From positions 434,001 to 498,000 of the forward strand of contig JABTTQ020002615.1 in assembly GCA_016081115.2 (NCBI GenBank): 64,000 bases of DNA, written 5' to 3'. The notes under the pieces were generated by a model that saw only the letters and a list, made by a program, of their open reading frames with translations, ran no database searches and was not told where the DNA came from. Shown piece by piece: positions 19,717-31,310 of this stretch. This DNA is from Rehmannia glutinosa. Its lineage: Eukaryota > Streptophyta > Magnoliopsida > Lamiales > Orobanchaceae. How positions within the stretch are numbered: position 1 is the first letter of the stretch; each line of letters begins with the position of its first letter. Made by a program: the position numbers and the translations under genes.

Positions 19717-21504
19717 TCCTTTTTTTAAGAAGGAAAGAACCATTTCATTCATAATTTAGGAGTGCGCCTCATAAAGTACCAAGTTCAGAATATGATGAGG
19801 GACAACTCCCGAATCAGACTCCAAAGGACCTAGAGAAAAAAACATGATATACTAAATTATGCGCAATAAATTTACCAGACCGTCTAATCTAGCTATAAGA
19901 AAATGGAGTAAAATGGGGAAGAAGTAACTTGATGTCCTCGATAATGTTCCCCAAGTAGGAGAAATTCGTCGAGTCTTTTGATAAAGCATGGAATATATTC
20001 ATATTATCCATTTCCATCACCACATTCAGTTAGCCTGCTTTGAGGGTGATGCTTACCCCTTCTCTGCATGCTATTACTTCCGCAATGTCAATCTCCATTT
20101 CTTCTGCAGTGAAATGGGCTAAGGACTTGTGGACTTGACCTTCATGATCCCTAATAACGACACCAAATACATGTTCCTTGCTCATTCATGATGGATGCAT
20201 CTGAATTTTGAAGAAGTTAATGATTGGTTGCCCCCATTTGTCAGCATCATTCATCCTTGGAAGAATATTAGATCATGCACTGCTGGCTGCTTTGTGTTCA
20301 ACCAGTCTCTTGTTGGTCATATCAAGACACCATTGGTGCTCAACTAATTTTCCTGATGAGTTAACAGATTACGCCCATACTCCAAAATAGCATGACAATA
20401 TGCAGTGTGACTCTCTATCAACCTTCTCTGCGCACCATCCAATCCAGTCCGCTAGGGAGCCCAAACTTATGTGTGTAGTTGTGTGCAATCTCAGCGGACT
20501 ATCCACCCACATAAAGGACACCCATGGATAATCTCTTAAAGCATGCACTGCCGTCTCTACCTCCATTCCACATCCACTGCATATTGGATGAATTCCCACT
20601 CCTCTTTTAACCAACTCACTTTTCACTAGGAGAATGCCCTAAGACACTTCCACATAAATTTTTTATTTTATTTTTTGGCGTACGTTCAAATGCCATACCC
20701 ATTTCAAGATGTTGCTATCCTTCCCCAACAAAGATGGCATATGACTAGAGCTCTCTTGAATTTTCTTCGCAACATGGTATCCGAATTTAACAATATACAC
20801 TACATTCTTCGTGTAATGCCACATAACCTTATCGGGTCTCATCTTGGAGGTCAATGGGATAGTTCGAATTGCTTTCACCTCTTGGGGTTAAATATTTCAT
20901 TCAGAAGCTCGATGTTCCACCTTGGGGAGTCCTCATGCAGCAAGTCTCTAACCTTGTAGTTATCCGACTAGTCTTCCAGGGGAGTTAAGATTCAAAAGTT
21001 AGGAAGCTCTGGCACCTAGGGATCCTTTCAAATGCTTACTTCATTTCCATTTCCAATGTTCCATCGAAAATCCTTTATAATAATTTGTCTACTGGCAACA
21101 ATTCTTCTCCAAGTGTATGATGGATTATAGTCAATTGTTTCATTGAGAAAATTATTATTCAGGTAATATTTTGCCCGGAGTGACTGCGCCAGGAGGGATG
21201 TATCCTCATTAATAAGCCGCAAACTTTATTTGCTAGCGTCGCCTCATTATGTAAGTCTCATAACCCCATGTCTCTTTCGTGCTTAGCCTTAGTGAGAGTA
21301 CTCCAAGAACAACAATAGGTTCTCTTTTCCTCCCGTTTTTGACCCCACCAGAATTTGCTGACAATTGAGTTTAATTGTTGGCAAATATTTTGTGGGAGTA
21401 AAAAAATAACTCATAATATAGGACGGAATTGCTTGAGCCACTGATTTAATAAGGATCATCTTTCGTGCCATAAAGTAACGGATAATATAGGACGAAATTT
21501 CTTC
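19717..21504 (-). mobile_element. L1-type LINE, 3' part, decayed
   Basis: Minus-strand fragments in order: RT C-terminal region (MILIKSVAQAIPSYIMSYFF, near 21450), then LLAQSLRAKYYLNNNF and NPSYTWRRIVASRQII (21220-21030). The zinc-binding domain follows: IPLTSKMRPDKVMWHYTKN (20860) and LVKRGVGIHPICSGCGMEVETAVHAL (20610). Last comes RNase H (GVVIRDHEGQVHKSLAHFTAEEMEIDIAEVIACREGV, 20170-20040). All are typical of plant L1 LINEs. Frames change between fragments. The end near 19717-19728 is a T run on the plus strand, the likely poly(A) tail. The 5' part, endonuclease and most of the RT are missing; a CACTA MITE sits at the upstream edge. Confidence 0.82.
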
Positions 21505-21818
21505 CACTACAAGAAAGTTCCAGTTTACCGACAAAATTTACCGACAGAAATGATTTGGTCACTAAATTTTACAATTACCTACAGAATAAAAAAATATCAT
21601 TTTCCCCCAAATTATACCAACAAATTACCAAATGATTACCGACGCTTTTTCAATTACCGACAGATTTTTTCATTTGGTATTTACCAACAGTTTTAGATTA
21701 TGTAGGTAAATATTTTACCTACAATGGTTTTACCTACAATGATTTTACCTATAATTTACAATTTTCTTAACATTTACCTACATATTTTCTGTAGGTAAAC
21801 TGGTTTTTTCTTGTAGTG
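21505..21818. mobile_element. CACTA-type MITE (314 bp)
   Basis: Begins cactacaagaaa and ends ttcttgtagtg, the classical CACTA terminus. It is flanked by the 3-bp duplication ttc (21502-21504 and 21819-21821). Terminal similarity extends to about 25 bp (ccagtttacc / ggtaaactgg). The interior repeats taccgaca and ttacctacaa motifs. It interrupts the LINE-derived sequence. Confidence 0.9.
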
Positions 21819-23263
21819 TTCGGGCCACTATTTTGGGGAGTCCAACCCAACCCATATATTAAAAATAAATTTGGTTTGCTCGGGCCGCCCTGGTGGTTTG
21901 TGCCTCATTTGAAAGGATAAAAATAAGAAACAATCACATTACCTTGCCCATATAAAATTATAAACTCATACAAAAAGCGAGTTAGGTACCGTCTCATCAT
22001 AATTATCAATAATAGATCGAGTCTTTGTTAAGTATATTAGATAGTCTTTTTTAAGCCCAAGTTCGACCTATTAGAAGTTTCCTAATTCAAAATTCCTAAA
22101 TAAAAAATCTATTTGTAGCCAAATAAAAACATAAACATGATGTAAATAATGACGGATTAAAATTGGATTACAGGTCAGGTCAAGCGGTGTGATCCACTGC
22201 CATCTAAAATTTGAATTAAATGTCGAGTTCTTTGTATATCATGGACTTGCTAATGTTGAAGCAAACTCAATAACTATCCCACCCAATCAAAACAAGTAAT
22301 CAAGGCCTAAAATATAATTACAATGCACTTATTAACTTATTACATTTCGGACCCATAGTTTCGAAAATCACATTATTTTGTATATAAAATTAATTTGTCT
22401 AATAATTTAAATAATAGTCATTTTCAATGGGTATAATAATTTCCACTCCTAATTTAATTACAAATTTTGGTCTATCATTTTTCATCCTATTTTTAAAAGT
22501 AAAAAGAGCCTCAATTGACAAGGCTTTGGCATTTGGACCAAATCCAGAGTCCACACCCCACCAACTTTTATTAACAAAGAAAAGAGAAACAAATAAGGCA
22601 ATACTTTTCTATTAATGATTCCTTTCTTGTAGTAACACAATTAACTAACACCATTAAACCCTCAAATCCATATCCTTCGTAATAATATAGTTGCACTATA
22701 CAAATGAATAAATAAATAGATAAAGATGAAACCTCCAAAAGTATGCTAGGAATGTGACATGAATTAACAATTCATAGAATATGACAAACAAAAGCCTCAC
22801 ACATTGCTGGCCAGTGGCCACAGCCAGCAATTCCCTTTTTTTCTTTCTTTTTAGTTGTATTCCTTAAAAGGGTCGTTTTCATTTTTATTATTTATTATGA
22901 GTAATTTTAATTTTTGTTATCTGTGAGAATGAAGATTTTTTTCTTTTGAGGGAATGAAGAATATTCATATATATACAACTTCATTCTCAAAAAAAAAAAA
23001 AAAAAACATATACAACTTCGATTTCAAATTTACAACTCTTATCTGAGCCGTCAAAGTGAGAGTGAAAAAACGTCATACTTTTTTTTTTGATCGGTAAATG
23101 TGAAATATATTGATCAAAAGAACACATACGAAAAAAAAAATTATTTTTAAAGAAATATTTCAATTTTCTAAAATATATTTTTTGAAAATCTATAAAATAT
23201 TATCTTTGGAAGTTGTGAAAGGAAAATAAATTATTAGAAAAAAAATATGTTATGTTAAACTCA
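21819..23263. other. Intergenic, no gene seen
   Basis: AT-rich sequence with long A runs (for example 22988-23005) and no conserved coding segment on either strand. The ORF at 22427-22615 has no recognisable features. Confidence 0.5.
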
Positions 23264-23941
23264 CTGTTCTAAAAATCTCCGACTAGCCCCAATTAGTCCT
23301 CGCCTAAGCGCTATAAGTTGTGAATGGTTGTGAATTTTTTTCCAAAATTTTTATTTTTGAGTGAAAATTTTGTCGGAATTGTGATTGTTTATGGAAGAAA
23401 TGAATTTTTTTTTAAATAAAATCTTATTTGTCTCCAAAATGAACTCAATGTTTCACTTTCTCTCTCACACTTCCCAATACCCACTTATACTATTTATTTC
23501 TCTCTTATCCCCCTATTCATATAAAGAATTCTGATAATTTCTTTAATTTATCACTATTTTTATTATTTTTCTCTTAATCTTAATAACAAAAAGTATAAAA
23601 TGAGATCCATATTGCCTATTTTTGTATCAATTTTTCATTTTATTCAAATTTCTTGCAATATTTTTTACACTATCTTTTCCATAAAAATTTTCACAAACAA
23701 TCAACATCTCTAAAAGATTCTTCATCACATCAACACAATTATTGCTTTTTCTCTACACATCCAATTTCAACTTTGGAAAAAAAAAATCACCACTATTCTC
23801 TCAAAAATGAAAATAGACGGAATGGAAGCACAACCAATCACAACCATACTCTTCTTGTTCGCCTAAAGAATTAGGATCTGCCTAATTTCCGGTTAGACGC
23901 TAGGATACAGTCTACCGCCGTATTAGCGTTTTTTAGAACAA
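23264..23941. mobile_element. Nested MITEs with inverted termini
   Basis: The outer ends are tgttctaaaaa (23265) and ttttttagaaca (ending 23940) with gcctaagcgct / agcgtctaacc-like inner motifs. Inside lies a second inverted-repeat unit, gttgtgaatggttgtg (23317-23332) against cacaaccaatcacaac (23829-23844). The inner unit's right arm (caccactattctctcaaaaatgaaaat) resembles the MITEs at 58954-59363 and 2100-2200. Target duplications are not clear, so boundaries are approximate. Confidence 0.5.
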
Positions 23942-24295
23942 TGGTTATACTACATTAATTATTATTGTTAATAAAAAAAAGGACTACATTACCTATCTAA
24001 CAGAATAGAGCGTCATTTCCTTTCCCGTTTAATTCATTCAATAACTCTCCGTTTAACTTATAAGCAACAATTATTCTCAAAAAAAAAAAAAACTTATAAG
24101 CACCAATAACATTATAACAGTAACAAAATCAAATTTTTTTGAATTACACAATTTTCGCTCTCTTGTGTCCTTCACTCTTTCTCTCTGTATACAAGAAAGA
24201 AAATCTGCACATATTGCATATATAGGGAATTCTTCATTCTTGAAATAATTGTGAAGATTTATAAAGGGTTCATCTCCATTTTTTTGATACTTATA

Positions 24296-27200
24296 ATGGC
24301 AGCGAATATTGGGATGATGGATGGTGCATACTTTGTGGGGAGAAATGAGATTCTTGCGTGGATCAACGCCAGGCTTCAACTAAATCTTTCTCGGGTGGAA
24401 GAGGTAAACAAAAAACATAAATAAATAAAGAAGAAACATCCCATTTCCATACATGGAAAATTTAGGATTTTATTATTTTTTTTTTGTTTCTAAGATTTTG
24501 TTTGTTTTCTGGTTCAGAATAATGTTTTTGCGTGATTCTTGAGTTAGTATGCACTGTGAAATTCTGGGGTTTTGCTCTCGTAAAGTGAAATTGCTGGGTG
24601 GCTTTCTTTATTGTCATTTTTTGGGTAATAGGGTTTCACAAAGCTTGGGTTTTTCTTGTTTGGGGATACAATGCTCTATGTTGGATTATTTTTGTATAGT
24701 GAACTTTGTGTTTCTCATTTGTTTGACGAAAAACAACGGTGAATTTCTTATGTTTTTTTTTATGTCTTTTGAGTAACCTGTTTGGTGGCCAATGGATTGA
24801 TTTGGAAATTAAGCTGTTAACTGGATTATGCAATCTGGATACTTTACTGGTAATATTGGAGTCTCTGGTGTTCTGTCCTTCTATAAATACAATGAAATTG
24901 TAATTTCTATTCGAATTTTTTTCCAGATTTTATCCCAAAGGAAAATCATGAAACGAAAAATAAAAATAAAAATTAACGTATTAGTGATTCTTGTATATGT
25001 CAAAAGAATATAAATAACGAAAGTTTCTTTGTCCTAAGCGTCCATGAAGTAGGAGCCCAACTTCTTTGATGATTGATCTACTCCCCGACTCCTCAAGTTC
25101 GCCATGGATTTTTTATTTTTGAATGTTTAATTTCACCAACATTTTTGTGTGTGCTTTTTGTTGTCTGAAAGACGATGGGCCATGAAAAAGTTTGCATAAA
25201 TTATCCTCGGACCAGCTCAATACTATGCCATAGCTTGAGACTTTTGAGATCCCACTAATGAGCTTATACTTTCTTTACATCAATATACCGTTTTCTTTTA
25301 ATTTTGAGCTTAAGATGCAGTGGAGCAACGGTTTGTTGTAATTTTGGTATCAGTAAAACAAATAGGAAAGTTTGTTGGTCAAGAAGTAATTCTGGACTGA
25401 GCTATTTGTTATACATGGTAGTTTCCATGTGCAATGATTGCAATGTGGACTGTTTGTTTGATTGTATTCGGAGAAAATGACTTTTTGTTGCCCCATTTAG
25501 TAACTCATGAGGACAAACATGAAGGGCCAAATACGAACTGATTTGACCCCTTACCAAATCAAATGCTCAAATGGATTTGATCAAAAATATGGTTGTCTGG
25601 ATTTAATTAACTTGATACCTTGATATTACCCTATAAGAAGTATTGTTGTTTGCTAACACAAAAAGATGATGCAATTCATTTGGTGAAAATACTCGATGAA
25701 GGAACTGCGATACCGAGCAGTGAGAGTAGCATGTGTGTCGAAAATGGAGACTATCTTGTGATAGATCTTTATGGTTTTGTGAATATATGATCGTCACTTG
25801 TGAAAAATCATGCATGGTTGATACTTTAATTATATTCCATTTATGAACCTTTCTTATCTAGGCGGCATCTGGGGCTGTGCAATGTCAGATGATGGATATG
25901 GCAAATCCAGGAGTTGTTCCCATGCACAAGGTGGCAACTTAATTTTGTAAATTTTTCTTGTTTAATGACGTAAATATTCTGGCATCACTAACATATCAGT
26001 CTTTTGTAGGTTAATTTTGATGCTAAGACTGAATATGATATGATCCAGAACTACAAAGTACTTCAGGACGTTTTTAACAAACTCAAAATTAACAAGGTAT
26101 ACCTCTCAGTTGTACATTCATATTCTTTTCTATCTCTTTCAATATACACGATAGTCTATTGCAAATTTTGTGTCTATATTACCATTTCACTTACCTCTTT
26201 TAGAATTTCCACTTTTCTACTATGGGAGTGTTTGCAAACTCTTAAAAAAAACTGATTCTTAGCTTCTAAGTGGAAAAAAACAATTTTTTTTAAGAGTTTG
26301 CAAACACTCCCTATATCTCCTGAAAGTGCTTACCCAGAAAAATTGTAATGTGAAATGAGAAAACTAAATTCTAATTTGGCCGCACTTACCATTGCAATTA
26401 ATTATCCGTGAGAGCTTCCTTGAGGCATCTAGGTACACAGTGAGCTGGAGCATTCATTTATATCTTATCACAGTAGATTGGTGTGTATTATCTGTTTCTA
26501 GATGTCGAGCAAAAACAAAAAATTGACAATTATCACCAGGTTGTACTACGATTTTATATTGACACGTTTCTTTGTTATAAGAATACAGAGTGATCTCTTT
26601 CATTTTTCTTCCTCGTCTGCGAGTGTGTATTTCCATGTTCCTCGGTTTTCTATTCGTTGTCCATGGTCCAGTAGCCCGATCGGATCAAAATACGACCATT
26701 GATCATTTTTTTAACTGTTGCAGCATATTGAGGTCAACAAACTTGTCAAAGGGAGGCCATTGGACAACTTGGAGTTTCTGCAATGGCTGAAACGATATTG
26801 TGATTCTATAAATGGTGGACTAATGAATGAGTAATATACCTCCTTTAATTTACTTGGTTTGAACCTTCCCGTAACGCAGTATCAGTTCTTTTTATAACGT
26901 ATGAGTTTTCCAGGAATTACAATCCTGTGGAGCGCAGAACTAAAGGTGGAAAGGACAGAAATTTGAAGGGTTCTCAGAAGAGCTTCAAGTCATTGCAAAC
27001 AAACAACTCTTTAAATTCTAGTTCATGCAATGGAATGGGTAGTAATAAGATTTCTGGTAAATAATAACCTCTTTTTTTTTGGGATAATTACAAGATGTAC
27101 CCCTCATTAAACCTAATTACTAAAAAACCCAGCTAACTTTCAAAATTACAAAAAGTACCCCTAAGGTTTGATTCAGTGTTAAAATTAAGGGGTAAACTGT

Positions 27201-30200
27201 AATGTTTTTATAAATACGAGGGGGGATTTTTAAATGTTTTTTTTCTTATGAAAGGGGTAAAAGTTAGACAAAATAATACCTCAGGGGTATTTTTGTAATT
27301 TTGAAAGTTAGCCGAGGTTTTTTGTAATTAGGTTAAACCTCAAGGTACTTTTTGTAATTAACCCTTTTTTTAAATTCTTCTTTTTAACATCACCCTTAAC
27401 ATTGTTGCTCTATATTTCTCGTATTTTCAGTTATCAAACAAGGGAAATCAGGTGGTGTAGCTGCTGGGGCCGATTCTTCAGTAGAGCTTCAAGCGTTAAC
27501 AAAGGAGGTAATCGCGTTTTGCTAATTCTGTTTTATATTTTTTTTGGCATTAAGTATCTTGCAAAAGCTAGTTTTGAGGGTTTGCTGTCGTTTAGGCTTT
27601 AGCTTAAATGTTTAATGCTTCATTTTGACGATATCACATGATATCCAGATTACAGAACTCAAGCTTTCAGTTGACCTCTTGGAGAAGGAAAGAGATTTTT
27701 ACTTCGCGAAACTGCGGGACATAGAAATACTTTGTCAGACACCTGAGTTGGAAAATCTTCCGGTAAGAATTTCTCACAGCAGTTTCTTCTGCTACTGCTG
27801 AATGGCAGTGGTTCTAATAAGCTCTTGGGTTCGAGATTTGTATAATGTTTAGGGATACTTACAAAAAGAAAACCCTGAGGTTTCGGCTAACTAAAAAAAA
27901 ACCCAGAGATTTTTCAGAATTACAAAAACCCCTTGAGGTTTGGATTTGTCTAATATTTAAGGGTGTAACTGTAATATTTCTATAAAAGTTAGGGGGTTTC
28001 TGAAATGTTTTTCGCTTATGAAGGAGAAAATGTAAGTCAGAATCAAACTTCAAGGGGGGTTTTGGTAAGTTTGAAAAATCTTTGGATTTTCTTGTATGTA
28101 GTCCAAACCTTAGGTTTTTTTTGGTTATTATCCCTATTGTTTATATTGCAAATGCTTTAACATACTCTCACAAATTGTGCTGGCTTTAAGATATATGTTA
28201 ATGCTCTGCAATGACTTAGAATTTGAGAAAGGAGTAAGCTTCAATGATTTGGTTATTCAGTGGAAATTTTGACTATAATCCTATATTAATGACTGAAAAA
28301 GGGATTTTAGGACAAGGAAAACTAGAGAGCTGTTCATTTCTGTCACTATACCTTGTGACATTTTATCTAGGCATAGTTCAATGATCATAAGCTGAGATCA
28401 ACTGTATATACATCTGGGTGATAATCGTCTTTGATTGACACAAAACCAACTATGTAGCATCTTTTAATCCGCAATGTGTTTATTTGTAAGTCTGAACATT
28501 GTGTCTACATTAGTTTTGTCTGAACTAATCGATCTAGCTAGCATGTCAACATTGGTGTGACTAAAAGCTTAGCCAAGTAAAGATTCAAGATTAAAAGGGT
28601 TATACAGTCCCATCACAACTATTTGATGCATCAAATGTTTGACCTAAGAAGTTTAAAAAATATATGTAATTTGATTATTTCTTCATTCTTTAACAAAAGG
28701 TCCACATTGCTGCAAAAGTACGAGTAGGGTTGAAATAATTAAAACCTAGGGGTGGCACTTTGAGGCACAACACGAAATTATAGGGTTTGGGATGGGGCTT
28801 ATTGGGCTCACATTGTTATTGGGTCAGCAAGATAAGGCACATTAAAAGCCGGGTTGAATTCGGGCTGGCCCGATAAACCCGATAAGACCAGATAACTTTA
28901 AAAAATATTTTTTTCTTAAATTCATTAGACCATTTTTGTGATCCTCAGTTTATCATTAGCACACTTGTCATGTCATGACTTTCAAATTGTACCTGACTAT
29001 TTGTTTGGTAATTTAGTAGAATGTGTTCTAAGTATCAAATATATATATATATATATATATATAAACATATGTTTTATCAGACGGGCTAACGGGCGAAAAT
29101 CCGTTAGACGGATACCAAATTTGACCTGGTGACCTTTTTGTAATATTAACAATGACATTTTTGTAATATCCATGAATCGGTATTAGCAGTCTTTCTGAAA
29201 AGTTTTAGCAGTCCCTCTGAAAAGTATTAGTACATATTTCACTTGAAAGTACTAGTTTTGTAACATTGGGTAGTGATATAGTATCACAAGAACGCTGAAA
29301 AATATTAGATTTTCATCTGAAAAGTATTAGTAGTTTATCAGAAAAATATTAGTATGTAGCTCACTTGAAAATATTTAATAGTCCCCTACAAAGTAGTAGT
29401 TTTTTCCATCAAAAGTATTAGTCGTCCCTTTGAAATGTATTAGTAGTTCTTTTGAAAAATATTTGTTTTTCCCCTTAAAGTTTTATAGTAATTCCCATGA
29501 AAAGTATTACTTTTTCCATTGAAATTTTTTTAGTAATTCCTGAAATTATTATTTTTTTCTTCTGGAAAGTATTAGTAAACCCATGAAAAGTATATAGTTA
29601 TCCCCTAAAAAGTATTAGTTTTTCTCCTAAAAGATATTAGTAATCTTTCTGTAAAGTATTAGTAATTTCATGAAATGTATTAGAATTTCTCCAAAAAGGT
29701 ATTTAAAAGTTTTCCTCAAAAGTATTGATTATTTCCCTACTAACTAGGAGTGCATTCTTTCGAGAGACACCTCGCTCAAATCTTTAACATGAAAAGGAAA
29801 AAGTTGAGAGCACCTAGGAATCAACTTAGTAAAGTTGAGACCATGTCCAATAATACCACCAATCCAAGAAATTCGAAAATCATGTCTGCTCGTTCTTATT
29901 TTTTGCGTACTGATTTTTCATCTATTGACTGAATCTCTCTTCTTTAGACGAATACATATTTCTATCTCGACATTGTTTATTTTCTCGTCAGACGATTATC
30001 AATCTTTACAAAGCCCATCACTTATAGAAATCACAATATACCCCTCTCATTTTCCTTTATGAAAAACCCCTCCTCAAAGTGGGTCCTCATGTCCCAAGCA
30101 AATCTCTGTTAACAGCTTATCATACAATAGGTATTATCGGAAAATTTCGTGGCTTTAACCATATATTCAAGATGGGTTGGATTGGAGATCCGTCTAACGG

Positions 30201-30385
30201 ATCTAATCCTTTAGATGGTCTGATAGGAGACTTACTCTTCTTCAAATGTTTTGCAGATGGCTGTGGGAATTAAGAAGATACTATATGCCGCGGATGAGAA
30301 AGAGTCTGCCCTTGAAGAAGCTCAAGCAATAGTGTCCCAATCAATCAATGTAGAAGAATCTGGATTTTCGGACGATGATGACTGA
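24296..30385 (+). CDS. Microtubule end-binding protein EB1 (277 aa, 8 coding exons)
   Basis: Exons: 24296-24403, 25862-25930, 26010-26096, 26724-26830, 26914-27056, 27431-27507, 27649-27762, 30257-30385; all introns are GT-AG and the joined frame is open for 278 codons including TGA. EB1 tracks growing microtubule plus ends as a dimer. Residues 1-130 form the calponin-homology domain (IGMMDGAYFVGRNEILAWINARL, YDMIQNYKVLQDVFNKLKI, KGRPLDNLEFLQWLKRYCDS). Residues about 140-190 are a basic Ser/Asn-rich linker; 190-265 are the coiled coil and EB-homology region (ALTKEITELKLSVDLLEKERDFYFAKLRDIEILCQ). The tail ends SGFSDDDD, acidic like plant EB1a/EB1b but short, and without the EEY motif of animal EB1. 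Length is normal (about 276-330 aa in Arabidopsis). Intron 7 (2.5 kb) carries several transposons, one ending 19 bp before exon 8. Confidence 0.95.
27081..27363. mobile_element. Short ttacaaaa/cccc-type MITE, EB1 intron 5
   Basis: Begins gggataattacaagatgta and ends ctttttgtaattaaccc; the arms carry ccaaaattacaaaaagtacccctaaggttt-like and mirrored sequence. Member of a family with copies at 27852-28134, 34128-34418, 52966-53669, 58016-58265, 61496-61715 and 61716-61999. Confidence 0.65.
27852..28134. mobile_element. Short ttacaaaa/cccc-type MITE, EB1 intron 7
   Basis: Begins gggatacttacaaaaagaaa and ends ttggttattatccc, with aaccctgaggtttcggc near the left end and its mirror near the right. 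Same family as the neighbouring copy in intron 5. Confidence 0.65.
29041..29062. repeat. (AT)n microsatellite
   Basis: A run of AT dinucleotides abuts the left end of Mutator-like element 3; its expansion probably erased the left target duplication. Confidence 0.8.
29063..30237. mobile_element. Mutator-like non-autonomous element 3 (1,175 bp), EB1 intron 7
   Basis: Same family as 17732-18713 and 18870-19579. The left terminus has tttatcagacgggctaac and aatccgttagacggat; the right has atccgtctaacggatctaat and tagatggtctgataggagac. The left half holds the gaaaagtattagtagt array. The 9 bp after the right end (ttcttcaaa) are not found at the left, where an AT microsatellite now lies. The right end is 19 bp upstream of EB1 exon 8. 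Confidence 0.72.
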
Positions 30386-31300
30386 TTGCTAACTTGAAAA
30401 TTGCATTGGTAGTCGCTTACAAAGAAAAGTTACTGTAGGAGTTTTTAGCTATGAGAGTGCCTTTCATTCAATGAAGTTAGTATGGTAATCTGTTACCATC
30501 TCCAGAATTTGGAGGAAGTTATGTGGTCATGTTGCAATTGTTACATTTACATTTTATGGTGGATGAATTGAATGGTTTCTGTATGAGTGATTATCAGAAC
30601 TTCTGAAATTGAAAATATTGAAATTTGGAGTTAGCACCTGTTTAATTTCCACTTATTTTTCTTGAGGCTATATGAATATCAATACAAATGTATAACTTCA
30701 TTCTGAAGCATTTTCTGATTCAAGATTTAGCCTATAATGTTTTGTAGAAATATGTAGTGGATTTGGATATTTGATAATGATACATTAGGTGCTTTTGAGA
30801 TTTATAATCATGATTGAAAAAAATAATTTGTATAAAGAACAATTGCATTGTATATGCTGATGCCTAGATTCGCCCAACAACCCTTAGCGCCTTTTGTAAA
30901 GCCTGAAATTTAAAAAGATAAGATAAAGTAATATTTTTATGGGTTAAAAACATTTAGCCCCCAAACTATTCGAAATTTTACACTTAGCCATACAAACTTT
31001 GAAATGTTACACTTTAATCCACCCCCACCCCCCTATTTTGCAAAATTTTACACTTTGCCTTAAATTCCAAATTTACCTCTGTTATCATTAAAGTTGATTT
31101 TCAGTTTACCCTCTAAACTTTAAAGTTTTGCACTTTACCACCTAAGCTATAAATTTTATTGCATTTTCTACATTAACTCCTTATGGTCTTGCGATCCTCG
31201 AAAATGGTATCATAGCCTAAGTTTATTAAAATCTTTAAGTTATATTTATTACATTTATGTAATTAACAATTGGTGAGGAGAATTTTCTCCAAGAAAATGG
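30386..31300. other. EB1 3' flank and repeat-like intergenic sequence
   Basis: After the EB1 stop come likely 3'UTR sequences (ttatggtggatgaattgaatgg, 30550). From about 30943 to 31170 there are degenerate repeats of the type ttttacacttagcc and cctttaaactttaaagttttgcac, probably a decayed MITE. No gene is visible. Confidence 0.5.
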
Positions 31301-31310
31301 ATCTAGACAA

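Noticed and set aside
24077..24379. 100-aa minus-strand ORF over EB1 exon 1
   Set aside because: Shadow of the EB1 first exon and its 5' flank; the plus-strand EB1 reading is unambiguous.
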